From ZC4RG42 sp036676355 (GTDB lineage: Bacteria; Pseudomonadota; Gammaproteobacteria; Burkholderiales; SG8-39), in contig JAKFDA010000031.1 of NCBI GenBank assembly GCA_036676355.1, forward strand, positions 1 through 32,486: a stretch of DNA of 32,486 bases. The letters are read 5' to 3'. Of this stretch, positions 6,975 through 16,367 are shown one piece after another; the stretch's first letter is position 1, and every line of letters starts with the position of its first letter. The position numbers and the translations under genes were made by a program. The notes beneath the pieces were generated by a model that was not told the DNA's origin, did not search any database, and worked only from the letters and a program-made list of their open reading frames with translations.

Positions 6975-9301
6975 CGCGGCGCCTGAAACCGGTAGCCGCG
7001 CACAACCATTTCATCCGAGTCCAGTCGCAGGCTGATTGCGCCGTCGAGATCGGTGCGCCACACTCGCGCGCCGCTCGCTTCATAACGCTCCAGCACCTGC
7101 GGATGCGGATGACCGAAACGATTGCGATAGCCGGCCGCGACCAACACATGCTGCGCACGCACCGCGTCAAGAAACGCGACCGTGGACGAGGTCTTGCTGC
7201 CATGGTGCGGCGCGAGCAGGACATCTGCCGCCAATATCGACCCATTAGCCAGCAGCGCGTTTTCATCGACCGCTTCGATGTCGCCGGTCAGCAGCGCTAC
7301 GCCGTACGCGGAAGTGATGCGCAACACGCAACTACGTGAATTCGCACGCGTGCGCCTGGCATACGCGCTCATGTCGGGATGAAGCATCTCGAAGTGCACG
7401 CCATCCCACTCCCACGCGACGCCGGCGCGGCACGGTACCCGCGCCGACACGCTTTGCAACAGCGGATGCGTCGCATCGAGCGACGACCATAGCAACGGCA
7501 CTTCCGCCGCATGCAGCACCGACGCAGCGCCGCCGGCGTGATCGTTGTCCTGATGCGTCACGATAAGCGCATCGAGCATACGAATCCCTTGCGCGCGTAG
7601 ATACGGCACGACGACGCGATTGCCGGCGTCCGCTTCCGCGCTCCAGGAGGGACCGGCGTCGTACAGCAGCGAGTGCCCGCGTGTGCGCACGACGAGCGCA
7701 AGTCCCTGGCCCACATCCAGCAGATCGAGCCACACCGCGCCGGCGGCAGGACGCGACGGTGAGATGGCGTACATCGGCAACAGCAGCACGACGCCAAGAA
7801 AACGCGACGGTACGCCACGCGGTGCAAGCATCCACACCACGCCAAGCAGCGCGGGCAACAACGTCCATGTCGGCGGCGCATGTTGTTCCCAGACGGCCGC
7901 AGGCAGGCGGTCGAAGAGCTCGAGCACACGCATCAATAACGTCAGGATCGCGTGCGCCGCTTCCGCCAGCCATGGGCCGGGCGCCACCGCAGCCAGCAGC
8001 GCCAGGGGTGTCACCACCAGACTGACGATCGGAATGGCCACTGCATTGGCGAGCGGGGCCACCAGCGACACTTGTTGAAACAGCACCAGCAGCAGCGGTG
8101 CAAGACCGAGCGAAATCGCCCACTGCACACGTGCCCAGCGCGTCAGCCAATGCATCTCACTGCGCAACACGCCGACGTACAGCATCAGCGCGACGGCGCC
8201 GAATGAAAGCCAGAAGCCCGGCGCAATCACCGCCCACGGATCGAGCAGCACGACAACGAACAACGCCAGACAAAGCACGCGTGAAGAGGATTGCATGCGA
8301 TCGAGCCAGATTGCCAGCGCAACCACGGACAGCATGTACAGGGTGCGTTGCGCCGGCACGGCAAAACCGGCGAGCAGGCAGTATGCAAGCGCGGCAACGG
8401 CACCGCCCAGCGCGGCCGCCTTGCGTGCCGGCAATGCGATCATCAAACGTGTCGAACGACGCCAAAGTAGATGCACGAACCAGGCGAACAGCCCCGCCAC
8501 CATGGTGACGTGCAGACCTGAGATGCTCATGAGATGTCCGACGCCGGTGCGGACATAAAGCTGCCAGTCCGTCGATTCGATCGCACGCTGATCGCCCACG
8601 GCGAGCGCGACCAGTACGCCGGCGTAACGATGATCGGGCAACGCCCGCTCGAACTTCGCACGGATACGCTCGCGCGCGCGTTCGGCGAGATAGTGCGGCT
8701 GCATGACGAGACCGTTTAGCCGCACGCGCTCGCCACGTGGGCGTATGTATCCGGTCGCACCGATGTCGCGTTCCAGCAACCATGCTTCGTAGTCGAAGCC
8801 GTGTGGATTCGCACTGCCATGCGGGCGCTTTAGTCGCACGGTGAAACGCCAGCGCTCGCCGGCATGGACGGCTAGCTCGGTGGCGGTGCCGGCCGATGCA
8901 TCGGTGTACCAGGCAAGCGCGAGTCGCGCGGGAAAATGAGCGGCATCGGCCGGCGCCCCTTCGACGTCGAAGTGGAAGCGCACGCCGCGCTCGAACGTCT
9001 GCGGCAGACTGGCGACGACACCGGTCACGATCAGGTCGCGCCCTTCCAGTTCGGGCGGCAACCATTCGTTCATGCGCATGGTCGCCAGACCGGCAGCCCA
9101 GGCAAAGCCGAACGCTGCGCCGGCGGCGACAATGACCAAACGACGGAGTGCGCGAGAGCGCAAAGGCGCGGCACGAGCGAGCAACGCCAAAGCCGCGATG
9201 GCGATGAGGGCGAGCAATGCCACCAGCCACCACGCCGGCAAGGTGGCCTGCCGCTGCAGCGCCCATGCGGCGCAACCGAACGCGAGAACGAAAAGTCGCA
9301 C
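6962..9301 (-). CDS. comEC: ComEC/Rec2 DNA-uptake channel protein
   Basis: A 779-residue inner-membrane protein that carries single-stranded DNA across the cytoplasmic membrane during natural transformation. The N-terminus has hydrophobic segments and a soluble DUF4131-type region (about 30-190). The Competence membrane domain follows (from about 220, with VGHLMSISGLHVTM), then a C-terminal metallo-beta-lactamase-like domain with the metal motif HQDNDH and a later LAPHHGSK. All three domains are present at family length, so it looks functional. The start is a GTG at 9301 with a GGGGGGAGG tract about 8 bases upstream. It is transcribed alone and converges on anbu with a 13-base overlap. No other competence gene is in the window. 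Confidence 0.95.
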   Translation of the reverse strand: MRLFVLAFGCAAWALQRQATLPAWWLVALLALIAIAALALLARAAPLRSRALRRLVIVAAGAAFGFAWAAGLATMRMNEWLPPELEGRDLIVTGVVASLPQTFERGVRFHFDVEGAPADAAHFPARLALAWYTDASAGTATELAVHAGERWRFTVRLKRPHGSANPHGFDYEAWLLERDIGATGYIRPRGERVRLNGLVMQPHYLAERARERIRAKFERALPDHRYAGVLVALAVGDQRAIESTDWQLYVRTGVGHLMSISGLHVTMVAGLFAWFVHLLWRRSTRLMIALPARKAAALGGAVAALAYCLLAGFAVPAQRTLYMLSVVALAIWLDRMQSSSRVLCLALFVVVLLDPWAVIAPGFWLSFGAVALMLYVGVLRSEMHWLTRWARVQWAISLGLAPLLLVLFQQVSLVAPLANAVAIPIVSLVVTPLALLAAVAPGPWLAEAAHAILTLLMRVLELFDRLPAAVWEQHAPPTWTLLPALLGVVWMLAPRGVPSRFLGVVLLLPMYAISPSRPAAGAVWLDLLDVGQGLALVVRTRGHSLLYDAGPSWSAEADAGNRVVVPYLRAQGIRMLDALIVTHQDNDHAGGAASVLHAAEVPLLWSSLDATHPLLQSVSARVPCRAGVAWEWDGVHFEMLHPDMSAYARRTRANSRSCVLRITSAYGVALLTGDIEAVDENALLANGSILAADVLLAPHHGSKTSSTVAFLDAVRAQHVLVAAGYRNRFGHPHPQVLERYEASGARVWRTDLDGAISLRLDSDEMVVRGYRFQAPRYWR

Positions 9302-9543
9302 TGCGCCCGCCCTCCCCCCGACGTGGCACTTGTTGGACTACCTGCCCGCTTTACTACGCTCACCTGTCGCCCGGCGATATCGGGCATTGGTCTTAGGCCG
9401 TCCCACGGTAATCGGCGCCGAATGCGGCGAAGCGATTTTCCGGTGCGCGCCGCGTTGCACGATTTTCAGCGCACGTCCATGTCGCGCGTCGCCCTAGCGC
9501 TGCTGCTGTGGTTAAATGCCTTTTCACATTTCCAGCGACAGTG

Positions 9544-10101
9544 ATGCCGCCGCGCCAGTTTTTCCGCAAATATCTGCCCAGCCACGAGAGCGTACGCAAT
9601 CACAAGTACCTCGGGCGGATGGGGCATTGGCTGCAGCATCCGAACCTGTGGCATCTGAATCGGCACTCGGTGTCGGGCGGTGTGGCCGTCGGCCTGTTTT
9701 CCGGGCTCGTGCCCGGGCCGCTGCAGATGCTGACCGCCGTCCTGCTCGCCATTCCCTTGCGCGTCAACCTGCCGATCGCGTTGGTGATGACGCTCTACAC
9801 CAATCCGCTCACGATTGCGCCGCTCTACGTCGGCGCCTACTTTCTGGGCAGTATGCTGACGGGTGTGGAAGGCCAGATGATTCCGCCGCCCGAGTTCAGC
9901 TGGAGCGAGCTCGGGCCCTGGGTGCACGCGATTACCGACTGGGCCATCTCGCTGGGCAGGCCGCTCATCGTCGGGCTCGTCACCGGGGCAAGTTCGCTCG
10001 CGGTGATCGGCTACGTCACGGTACGTGTCGCCTGGCGCGTCGCGGTGACGATCGCCTGGCGGCGGCGCAAGGCCAAGCGCACGGCCCGCCTCAACTCTTA
10101 A
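9544..10101 (+). CDS. DUF2062 family membrane protein
   Basis: A 185-residue protein of the DUF2062 family (COG3216 type), function unknown. The N-terminal part is basic (MPPRQFFRKYLPS) and followed by HPNLWHLNRHSVSGG; hydrophobic segments then occur at about 45-75, 85-105 and 135-165, with the family-typical TNPLTIAPLYVGAY. The C-terminus is strongly basic (RRRKAKRTARL), probably cytoplasmic. I chose the ATG at 9544 because it begins the conserved part; a GTG at 9508 in frame would add 12 residues, and neither has a good ribosome site. The 242-base spacer from comEC (9302-9543) holds no gene that I can support. It converges on lolD. Confidence 0.85.
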   Translation: MPPRQFFRKYLPSHESVRNHKYLGRMGHWLQHPNLWHLNRHSVSGGVAVGLFSGLVPGPLQMLTAVLLAIPLRVNLPIALVMTLYTNPLTIAPLYVGAYFLGSMLTGVEGQMIPPPEFSWSELGPWVHAITDWAISLGRPLIVGLVTGASSLAVIGYVTVRVAWRVAVTIAWRRRKAKRTARLNS

Positions 10102-10128
10102 CGGAAAGACATTGCACCACGAGAGCGT

Positions 10129-10176
10129 GCACAGAGAAAAAGCTTTAGTTCTCTGTGCGCCGGGTTTCGGTTTTTT
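10129..10176 (+). terminator. Probable terminator between DUF2062 gene and lolD
   Basis: A perfect 10-base stem, GCACAGAGAA (10129-10138) with TTCTCTGTGC (10149-10158), closes a 10-base loop that is itself AAAGCTTT-rich. A run of six T follows at 10171-10176, 12 bases after the stem, so it is not a textbook intrinsic terminator. Its place between convergent genes supports a role on one or both strands. Confidence 0.6.
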
Positions 10177-10182
10177 GCGGCT

Positions 10183-10917
10183 TTAGCTTTTCATCTCGAC
10201 GATCTCGCTCAGCACCCCATCCTGCAATTGCAGTGTGCGATTGGTGCGCGCGGCAAGCCCCGGATCATGCGTCACGATAACGAAGCTGGTCTGATGCAGG
10301 CGATTGAGTTCGAGCATCAGATCGAAAACCGCCGCGGCCGTTTTGCGATCGAGATTGCCGGTGGGTTCATCGGCCAGCACGCATGCCGGCTGCGTAACCA
10401 GCGCGCGCGCCAGCGCGGCGCGCTGGCGCTCGCCCCCCGACAATTCGCCCGGACGATGATCGAGACGCGCGCCAAGGCCGACTTCCCGCAGCATCGCGGC
10501 CGCCTGCTCGTATGCCTCTTCGCGCGGCATGCGGCGGATCAGCAGTGGCATTGCGACGTTCTCCACCGCATTGAATTCCATCAGCAGATGATGGAACTGG
10601 TAAACGAAGCCAAGCGCCTCGTTGCGCAGCTTGCCGCGCTCGGCGTCGGACAGCGTGTTCATGGCGCGACCGAGAATCTCCACTTCACCCGCACTCGGCA
10701 CATCGAGGCCGCCGAGCAGATGCAGCAGCGTGCTTTTGCCGGAACCCGACGCGCCGACGATCGCAACCACTTCACCGGCGCGGATATCCATGTCGACCGC
10801 GGTCAACACCTGCACCGGTACGCGACCTTCTTCGTAAGTCTTGCCCAGACGGCGGCAGGCAAGAACGCTGGTCAGATGCCGATCGATAGCGGTAGTCACT
10901 GTGCGAGCTTTCATCAT
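10183..10917 (-). CDS. lolD: LolD, ATPase of the lipoprotein-releasing ABC transporter
   Basis: A 244-residue ABC ATPase. It has Walker A GASGSGKST, signature LSGGERQ, Walker B VLADEPTGNL and the switch His in VTHDP. The motif YQFHHLLMEF after the Q-loop region and the neighbour identify it as LolD rather than another MacB-like ATPase. It powers extraction of outer-membrane lipoproteins from the inner membrane for hand-over to LolA. Two consecutive ATG codons begin it (10917 and 10914); the first overlaps the stop of the upstream permease gene in an ATGA arrangement, so the two are translationally coupled. Confidence 0.95.
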   Translation of the reverse strand: MMKARTVTTAIDRHLTSVLACRRLGKTYEEGRVPVQVLTAVDMDIRAGEVVAIVGASGSGKSTLLHLLGGLDVPSAGEVEILGRAMNTLSDAERGKLRNEALGFVYQFHHLLMEFNAVENVAMPLLIRRMPREEAYEQAAAMLREVGLGARLDHRPGELSGGERQRAALARALVTQPACVLADEPTGNLDRKTAAAVFDLMLELNRLHQTSFVIVTHDPGLAARTNRTLQLQDGVLSEIVEMKS

Positions 10918-12161
10918 TCGTACCGCAGCGCTTCGGCCGGACGCAGGCGCGAGGCGCGCCAGCTCGGATAGAGACCCGCCAGCAGCGACAGGACCAGCGC
11001 AAGACCGGTGACGCCGAGCACGTCGTCCAGTTGCACCTCGGAGGGCAACTCGCTGATGAAGTACACCTCCTTGGAGAGGAACTGGACGTTGAGCAGCCGC
11101 TCCAGCGCGGGCACGATCACATCGATGTTGTACGCTACCCCCAGTCCGAACAGCACGCCCATGAGGGTGCCGATCACGCCGATCAGCGCACCCTGCACGA
11201 GAAACACTTTCATGATGCTGCCGGGGCTCGCGCCCAACGTGCGCAGAATGGCGATATCCGACTGCTTGTCGGTCACCACCATGACCAGGGTTGAAACGAT
11301 ATTGAAAGCGGCAACTGCGACGATCAGCGTGAGGATGATGAACATCACGCGCTTTTCGATTTCCACCGCGCGGAAGAACGTGGCGTGCTGGTGCGTCCAG
11401 TCGCTGACATAAACCTCCTCACCGATGGTTTGCATCAGTTCGCGCGACACTTCGCGTGACTTGAACAGATCCTGCAACTTCAACCGCACGCCGGAAACGC
11501 GCTCGCCCAGTTGATAGAGACGCTGGGCGTCCTGCAGATTGATCAGCGCGAGCCCGCTGTCGTACTCGTAATGACCGACGCTGAACACGGCCACCACGCG
11601 AAATTGCTTCAGGCGCGGAATGAGTCCGGCCGGCGTCACCAGACCTTGCGGCGCGATGAGCGTGATCTGATCGCCGGCATACACACCGAGCGCGCGCGCC
11701 AGCTCGCTGCCGAGCGCGATGCCGAATTCGCCCGGCTGCAAGCGCTCCAGGCTGCCGGCGATCATATGTTTGCCGATATCGGCGACCCCATCCTCCGCAT
11801 CCGGCGCGATGCCGCGCACCAGCGCCCCGCGCACGTTGCCGCCGTTCGACAGCATCGCTTGCGCGTTGACATACGGCGCCGCCGCCACCACCTCGGGATT
11901 CTTCGTCGCTTCGCCGGCCACGGACTGCCAGTCGGTCAGAAAATTGTCCGGACCGGTGATCTGCACATGCGAGGCCACGCCGAGGATGCGCGCGCGCAAC
12001 TCCTGCTGAAAGCCGTTCATCACCGACAGCACAATAATCAGCGCACCCACGCCGAGCATGATGCCGAGCATGGAAGTCAGCGAAATGAAGGAGATGAAAT
12101 GATTGCGGCGCTTGGCGCGCGTGTAGCGCAGGCCGATGAAAAGTTCGTAGGGCAAGGACAT
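10914..12161 (-). CDS. lolC: LolC/LolE family lipoprotein-releasing permease
   Basis: A 415-residue inner-membrane permease with one N-terminal membrane helix (about 25-48), a large periplasmic domain (about 50-260) and three C-terminal helices (about 265-405), the fold of LolC/LolE. The N-terminus MSLPYELFIGLRYTRAKRRN is the family signature and fixes the start at the ATG at 12161; the frame extends to a GTG at 12203 but the extra residues are not conserved-looking. Only one permease gene sits with lolD, so the complex may be a LolDF-type homodimer of a hybrid permease; a second permease elsewhere cannot be excluded. It overlaps lolD by 4 bases and is divergent from the RpfE-like gene. Confidence 0.93.
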   Translation of the reverse strand: MSLPYELFIGLRYTRAKRRNHFISFISLTSMLGIMLGVGALIIVLSVMNGFQQELRARILGVASHVQITGPDNFLTDWQSVAGEATKNPEVVAAAPYVNAQAMLSNGGNVRGALVRGIAPDAEDGVADIGKHMIAGSLERLQPGEFGIALGSELARALGVYAGDQITLIAPQGLVTPAGLIPRLKQFRVVAVFSVGHYEYDSGLALINLQDAQRLYQLGERVSGVRLKLQDLFKSREVSRELMQTIGEEVYVSDWTHQHATFFRAVEIEKRVMFIILTLIVAVAAFNIVSTLVMVVTDKQSDIAILRTLGASPGSIMKVFLVQGALIGVIGTLMGVLFGLGVAYNIDVIVPALERLLNVQFLSKEVYFISELPSEVQLDDVLGVTGLALVLSLLAGLYPSWRASRLRPAEALRYE

Positions 12162-12278
12162 GGGCGGCAAGTGTGCCACATCGGCAGAAGCGTGACTAAG
12201 CACTGAATGTGCTTCTCCGCGATGATCGAGCGCGATCCTTGGCGCCCGACCTTATCGGCACCTGCCCGGCTTCGCTGC

Positions 12279-12284
12279 TACACT
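12279..12284 (+). promoter_or_regulatory. Possible -10 box for the RpfE-like/recJ operon
   Basis: TACACT at 12279-12284 lies 34 bases before the ATG at 12319 in the 157-base divergent spacer. It resembles a sigma-70 -10 box; no clear -35 box was seen. Confidence 0.3.
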
Positions 12285-12318
12285 CGCCCGGCTCAGCCTC
12301 ACCACATATCCACGTTGC

Positions 12319-13350
12319 ATGAATGTCCATCTCGCCATCCCCGATCTGCTGTGGCCCACGCCTGAGGATAGGCTGGTCCAGGAGGGACTGGCGTTGCCTG
12401 CGCTCGAGATGCTGCTCGGCAAGGGGCGCATTGCTTCACGGCCCAATCTGCATCTCGAAAACTGGCTGCTGCGGAACTACGACATCGAATCGGGCTCGGC
12501 GCCATATGCGCTGCACGCCGAGGGCGGCGACCCCGCCGACGCCGCGTGGATGCGTGCCGATCCGTGCCATATGCGCGTCAATCGCGACGGATTGATCCTC
12601 GCCGACGCCTCTACCTTCGAAGTGGATCGCGAGGAGGCCGAAACACTGGTCGAAGCGCTCAACCGGCATTTCGCCGCGGACGGCATGACCTTCTATCCCA
12701 TGCAGCCGGAACGCTGGTATCTGCGCCTCGAAGCGCAACCGTCGATCGATACCACGCCGCTCGATGAAGCGCGCGGCCGCGACGTCGACGCGCTATTGCC
12801 GCGCGGCGAAGCGAGCATGCATTGGCGCCGTACGCTGAACGAAATCCAGATGTTGCTGCACCAGCATCCGATCAACGAAGCGCGCGAAGCGCGCGCTGCG
12901 CCGGCGATCAATTCGGTATGGCTGTGGGGCAATGGCCGGTACGGGGCGGCGACGCAACGACCCTACCATCGCGTGCGCAGTCGTGATCCGCTTGCCGCGG
13001 GGCTGGCGCAGGCGAGCGGTGCAGTGGCGATGCCGCTACCCGACAACGCGACGCAGTGGCTGCGTCATGCGCCCGACGAAGGCATCGAACTGCTGGTGCT
13101 GGACGAGTTGGCGGCACCGGCCAGCTACGGCGAAGCGCACACCTGGCGCACGCGGCTGGAAGCGCTCGATCGCGACTGGTTCGCGCCGCTGCACGAAGGT
13201 CTGCGCGGCGGCCGCGTCGGCATGATCAGCGTGCACGCTATCGGCGCGGGCGGGAGCTTCGACGCCGAAACGACGCGTCAGGATCTGCGCCATTTCTGGC
13301 GACGCCCCAAATCGCTTGCAAGTTTCGCCACCGTTGCGCAGGCGAAGTGA
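12319..13350 (+). CDS. RpfE-like conserved protein (COG4255 type, sometimes annotated phosphoglycerate mutase)
   Basis: A 343-residue protein that I recognise as the family called RpfE in Xanthomonas (conserved, unknown function) and labelled a cofactor-independent phosphoglycerate mutase by similarity in some genomes. Visible marks: NLHLENWLLRNY (about 44-55), DPCHMRVNRDGLIL (about 81-94), FYPMQPERWYLRL (about 123-135), RRTLNEIQMLLHQHPIN (about 169-185) and INSVWLWGNGRYG (about 196-208). I see no complete alkaline-phosphatase-like metal site, so enzyme activity is not supported. No signal peptide or membrane segment. It lies 24 bases before recJ on the same strand, as next to recJ in the Xanthomonas rpf locus, so co-transcription is likely. 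Confidence 0.8.
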   Translation: MNVHLAIPDLLWPTPEDRLVQEGLALPALEMLLGKGRIASRPNLHLENWLLRNYDIESGSAPYALHAEGGDPADAAWMRADPCHMRVNRDGLILADASTFEVDREEAETLVEALNRHFAADGMTFYPMQPERWYLRLEAQPSIDTTPLDEARGRDVDALLPRGEASMHWRRTLNEIQMLLHQHPINEAREARAAPAINSVWLWGNGRYGAATQRPYHRVRSRDPLAAGLAQASGAVAMPLPDNATQWLRHAPDEGIELLVLDELAAPASYGEAHTWRTRLEALDRDWFAPLHEGLRGGRVGMISVHAIGAGGSFDAETTRQDLRHFWRRPKSLASFATVAQAK

Positions 13351-13374
13351 AGCCGTGCTGACGAATCAGATGAC

Positions 13375-15066
13375 ATGACGCGCATCGTCACACGCCCTGT
13401 CCCGATCGCCGCCGAAGCGATGCTGCGTCAGTCCGGCGTTCATCCGGTCCTCGCGCGGCTGTACGCGGCGCGCGGCATTCGCTCCAGCGCCGAGCTCGGC
13501 GATGATCTCGGCACACTGCTGCCGCCGGCGACGTTAACCAACAGCGACGCTGCCGCGGTACTGCTGGCCGATTACATCACCGCCGGTAAACGCCTGCTGA
13601 TCGTCGCCGATTTCGATTGCGATGGCGCCACGGCGTGCGCGGTCGTGATGCGTGCGTTGCGCGCATTCGGCGCGACCGTCGATTATTTCGTTCCCAATCG
13701 CTTCGAGACCGGCTACGGCTTGTCGCCGCAGGTGGTTGCACTGGTCGCACCGCTCAAGCCCGATCTGCTCATCACCGTCGATAACGGCATTGCCAGCGTG
13801 GAAGGGGTGGACGCGGCGCGCGCCCGCGGCATCGAGGTGCTGGTCACCGACCACCATCTGCCCGGCGACACGCTGCCGAACGCGGCATGCATCGTGAACC
13901 CGAATCAACCGGGCTGCGTGTTTGCGAGCAAATCGATGGCGGGCGTCGGAGTCGCGTACTACGTGATGCTCGCCCTGCGCGCCGAACTGCGCCGTCGCGG
14001 CGCGTTCGCCGCGCGGCCCGAACCAAATCTCGGCGCGCTGCTCGATCTCGTCGCGCTCGGCACGGTCGCGGACGTCGTGAAACTCGATCGCAACAATCGC
14101 ACTCTGGTCAGCCAGGGATTGAAGCGTGTGCGGGCCGGAAATATGCACGCCGGGCTGTCGGCGCTGTTCGCCGTGGCCGCGCGCGACTGGCGACGCGCCG
14201 GCACTTTCGATTTCGGCTTCGGACTCGCACCACGCTTGAATGCCGCGGGACGACTGGCCGATATGGGACTCGGCATCGAATGCCTGATCACCGACGATCC
14301 GGCGCGCGCACTTAACATCGCGCAGCAACTCGATCAACTCAATCGCACGCGGCGCGACGTCGAAGCGGCGATGCAGCGCGATGCCGACGGCCTGCTCGCC
14401 GACCTCGATATCGGCACGCAGACCAGTCTCACGCTGTACGACCGCAGCTGGCATCAGGGAGTGATCGGCATTCTCGCCGGCCGTCTGAAGGATCGCCATC
14501 ATGTGCCGGTGATCGCTCTGGCGCGCGGCGATGAAGGAGAACTGAAAGGCTCCGGACGCTCGATTCCCGGTTTGCATCTGCGCGACGCGCTCGATCTCGT
14601 CTCCAAGCGCGCGCCCGGTCTGCTCATTCGCTTCGGTGGCCACGCCGCGGCAGCCGGCCTGACACTGCGCGAGGCGGATGTGGAGCAGTTCCGCAGCGTG
14701 TTCGACAACGTGGTGGCCGACCTGCTGGAACCGGCCGCGCGCACGCGCACGCTGGAAAGCGACGGATCGCTGCCGGGCGAATATCTGCACCTCGACATGG
14801 CGCGAATGCTGGAGGGCGAAGTGTGGGGGCAGGGATTTCCAGCGCCGGTCTTCGCCGACGAACTGATCATCGAGCATCAGCGCCTGGTTGCGGAGAAACA
14901 CCTCAAGCTGCGCGTATCGAGCGGGGGGCGACGCTGCGAAGCAATGCTGTTCCGTCACGATCAGCCTTTGCCGCAACGCATTCACGCGCTCTATCGCCTC
15001 AACGTCGATGAATATATGGGCGCACAAAGCCTGCGCCTCACACTGGAGCACTGGGAAGCCGTCTAG
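13375..15066 (+). CDS. recJ: RecJ, single-strand-specific 5'-3' exonuclease
   Basis: A 563-residue DHH-family nuclease acting in RecF-pathway recombination, mismatch repair and base-excision repair. Motif I DFDCDGAT (79-86), motif II VDNGIAS, the DHH triad (159-161, in TDHHLPGD), the later LVALGTVADV and the DHHA1 motif GGHAAAAGL (about 420) are all intact, followed by the C-terminal OB-like domain. Length is that of E. coli RecJ (577). The ATG at 13375 follows the RpfE-like gene by 24 bases; the MgtC/DUF4010 gene begins 12 bases after the stop, so these genes form an operon. Confidence 0.96.
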   Translation: MTRIVTRPVPIAAEAMLRQSGVHPVLARLYAARGIRSSAELGDDLGTLLPPATLTNSDAAAVLLADYITAGKRLLIVADFDCDGATACAVVMRALRAFGATVDYFVPNRFETGYGLSPQVVALVAPLKPDLLITVDNGIASVEGVDAARARGIEVLVTDHHLPGDTLPNAACIVNPNQPGCVFASKSMAGVGVAYYVMLALRAELRRRGAFAARPEPNLGALLDLVALGTVADVVKLDRNNRTLVSQGLKRVRAGNMHAGLSALFAVAARDWRRAGTFDFGFGLAPRLNAAGRLADMGLGIECLITDDPARALNIAQQLDQLNRTRRDVEAAMQRDADGLLADLDIGTQTSLTLYDRSWHQGVIGILAGRLKDRHHVPVIALARGDEGELKGSGRSIPGLHLRDALDLVSKRAPGLLIRFGGHAAAAGLTLREADVEQFRSVFDNVVADLLEPAARTRTLESDGSLPGEYLHLDMARMLEGEVWGQGFPAPVFADELIIEHQRLVAEKHLKLRVSSGGRRCEAMLFRHDQPLPQRIHALYRLNVDEYMGAQSLRLTLEHWEAV

Positions 15067-15078
15067 AGACGAACCACA

Positions 15079-16344
15079 ATGGATTTTTCAAGTTTTCTCG
15101 ATACCAGCCATCTGGGCAAGCTGCCCGCTTTCTTCATCGCCGGCGGCATCGGTCTGCTGATCGGACTCGAACGCGAGCGCATCCAGTACGCGCGCGCGGG
15201 CCTGCGTACCTGCGCGCTGACCGCCATCTTCGGTGCACTCGCTGCGCTCATCGGTGAAGTCACCGGCAGCGAATGGGTCGTTGCGGCGGGACTCATTGCC
15301 GTTGCCGCGATGATCATTGCGGCCTATGTGGATGGCGACGAAGTGCCGGGCTCGGGCACGACCACGGTCATTGCCGTTCTGCTTGCGTACGGTCTCGGCG
15401 TGCTCGCCTATCTGGACCAGATCCATCTGGCCGTCACGCTCGGTCTGGCGACCACCGCGCTGTTGTATTTCAAGACCGAGTTCGCCGGCATCATGCAGCG
15501 CTTCGATCGCAAGGATCTGCTGTCGGTGCTTCAGTTCGGCGCATTGAGCGTGGTGATCCTGCCGCTGCTGCCAAATGAGGGCTACGGTCCCTACGGCGCG
15601 CTGAATCCTTATCGTATCTGGCTGCTGGTGGTACTAATTTCCGGCATGAGCCTGGCAGGTTTCATCGCTTTGCGCATCGTCGGCGGACGACGCAGCGCTG
15701 TGCTGCTGGGCATTTTCGGCGGCATGGTATCCACCACCGCGACGACGATTTCCTACGCCCGGCACGGGCGCGATCCGCAAGGCGCGCCGCTCGCCAAGCT
15801 CGTGATCCTGGTGGCCAATCTCGTCCTGCCGGTCCGCCTGGCGGTGCTGTCGGCCATCGTCGCGCCGCAGTTCTTCCTCCATCAGGCCGGGCCGGTGCTG
15901 GGTATTTCCTTCGTGGTCGGTTGCATCGCCACTCTACTGATCGCGCGCGGCATCGATCTGCAAGGCGACTTGCCGAGCATGAAAACGACCAACCCCACGG
16001 AGCTGAAAGCGGCCTTTTCCTTCGGCTTCGTTTTCGCCGTGGTGCTGCTGCTTTCCGCCTGGCTGAGCGATATCGCGGGGAACAAAGGCCTGTATCTCGT
16101 TGCGCTGGCGGCGGGCATCACCGATGTCGATGCGATCAGCCTGTCGTCCATGCGCCTTGTGGCGACGCAAGACGTTGCCGCCACCACGGCGATGGTCGCC
16201 ATCGTGCTGGCGCTCGCATCCAATCAGACCGCCAAACTGGCTTATGTGTTGTCGATCGGCGGACGCAAACTGTTCATGCGCTGCGCCGTGCCGATGGCGG
16301 CCACCGCCATTGCCGCAGGCGCCGCAGCCTTTGCTTTTGCGTAG
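15079..16344 (+). CDS. MgtC/SapB family membrane protein with DUF4010 domain
   Basis: A 421-residue polytopic membrane protein with about 11-13 hydrophobic segments. The N-terminal part (about 15-140) is MgtC-like: GGIGLLIGLERER (about 22-34) and GLRTCALTAIFGAL (about 41-54) are the conserved acidic/arginine motif and first helices. The C-terminal part (about 180-400) matches DUF4010, with GGMVSTTATTISYARHG and AGITDVDAISLSS. MgtC proteins of pathogens act in low-magnesium and intramacrophage survival, but the role of this long DUF4010 form is unknown. It is 12 bases after recJ and 23 bases before the KTSC gene. Confidence 0.88.
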   Translation: MDFSSFLDTSHLGKLPAFFIAGGIGLLIGLERERIQYARAGLRTCALTAIFGALAALIGEVTGSEWVVAAGLIAVAAMIIAAYVDGDEVPGSGTTTVIAVLLAYGLGVLAYLDQIHLAVTLGLATTALLYFKTEFAGIMQRFDRKDLLSVLQFGALSVVILPLLPNEGYGPYGALNPYRIWLLVVLISGMSLAGFIALRIVGGRRSAVLLGIFGGMVSTTATTISYARHGRDPQGAPLAKLVILVANLVLPVRLAVLSAIVAPQFFLHQAGPVLGISFVVGCIATLLIARGIDLQGDLPSMKTTNPTELKAAFSFGFVFAVVLLLSAWLSDIAGNKGLYLVALAAGITDVDAISLSSMRLVATQDVAATTAMVAIVLALASNQTAKLAYVLSIGGRKLFMRCAVPMAATAIAAGAAAFAFA

Positions 16345-16367
16345 GACTGTCCGACGGAGGGGTGAAC

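Noticed and set aside
9369..9385. Small inverted repeat GCCCG...CGGGC upstream of the DUF2062 gene
   Set aside because: Only 5 paired bases in GC-rich DNA; likely chance.
13534..15051. Long minus-strand open frame of 505 codons
   Set aside because: It lies antisense to recJ, has no recognisable domain, and such mirrored open frames are usual in GC-rich genes.
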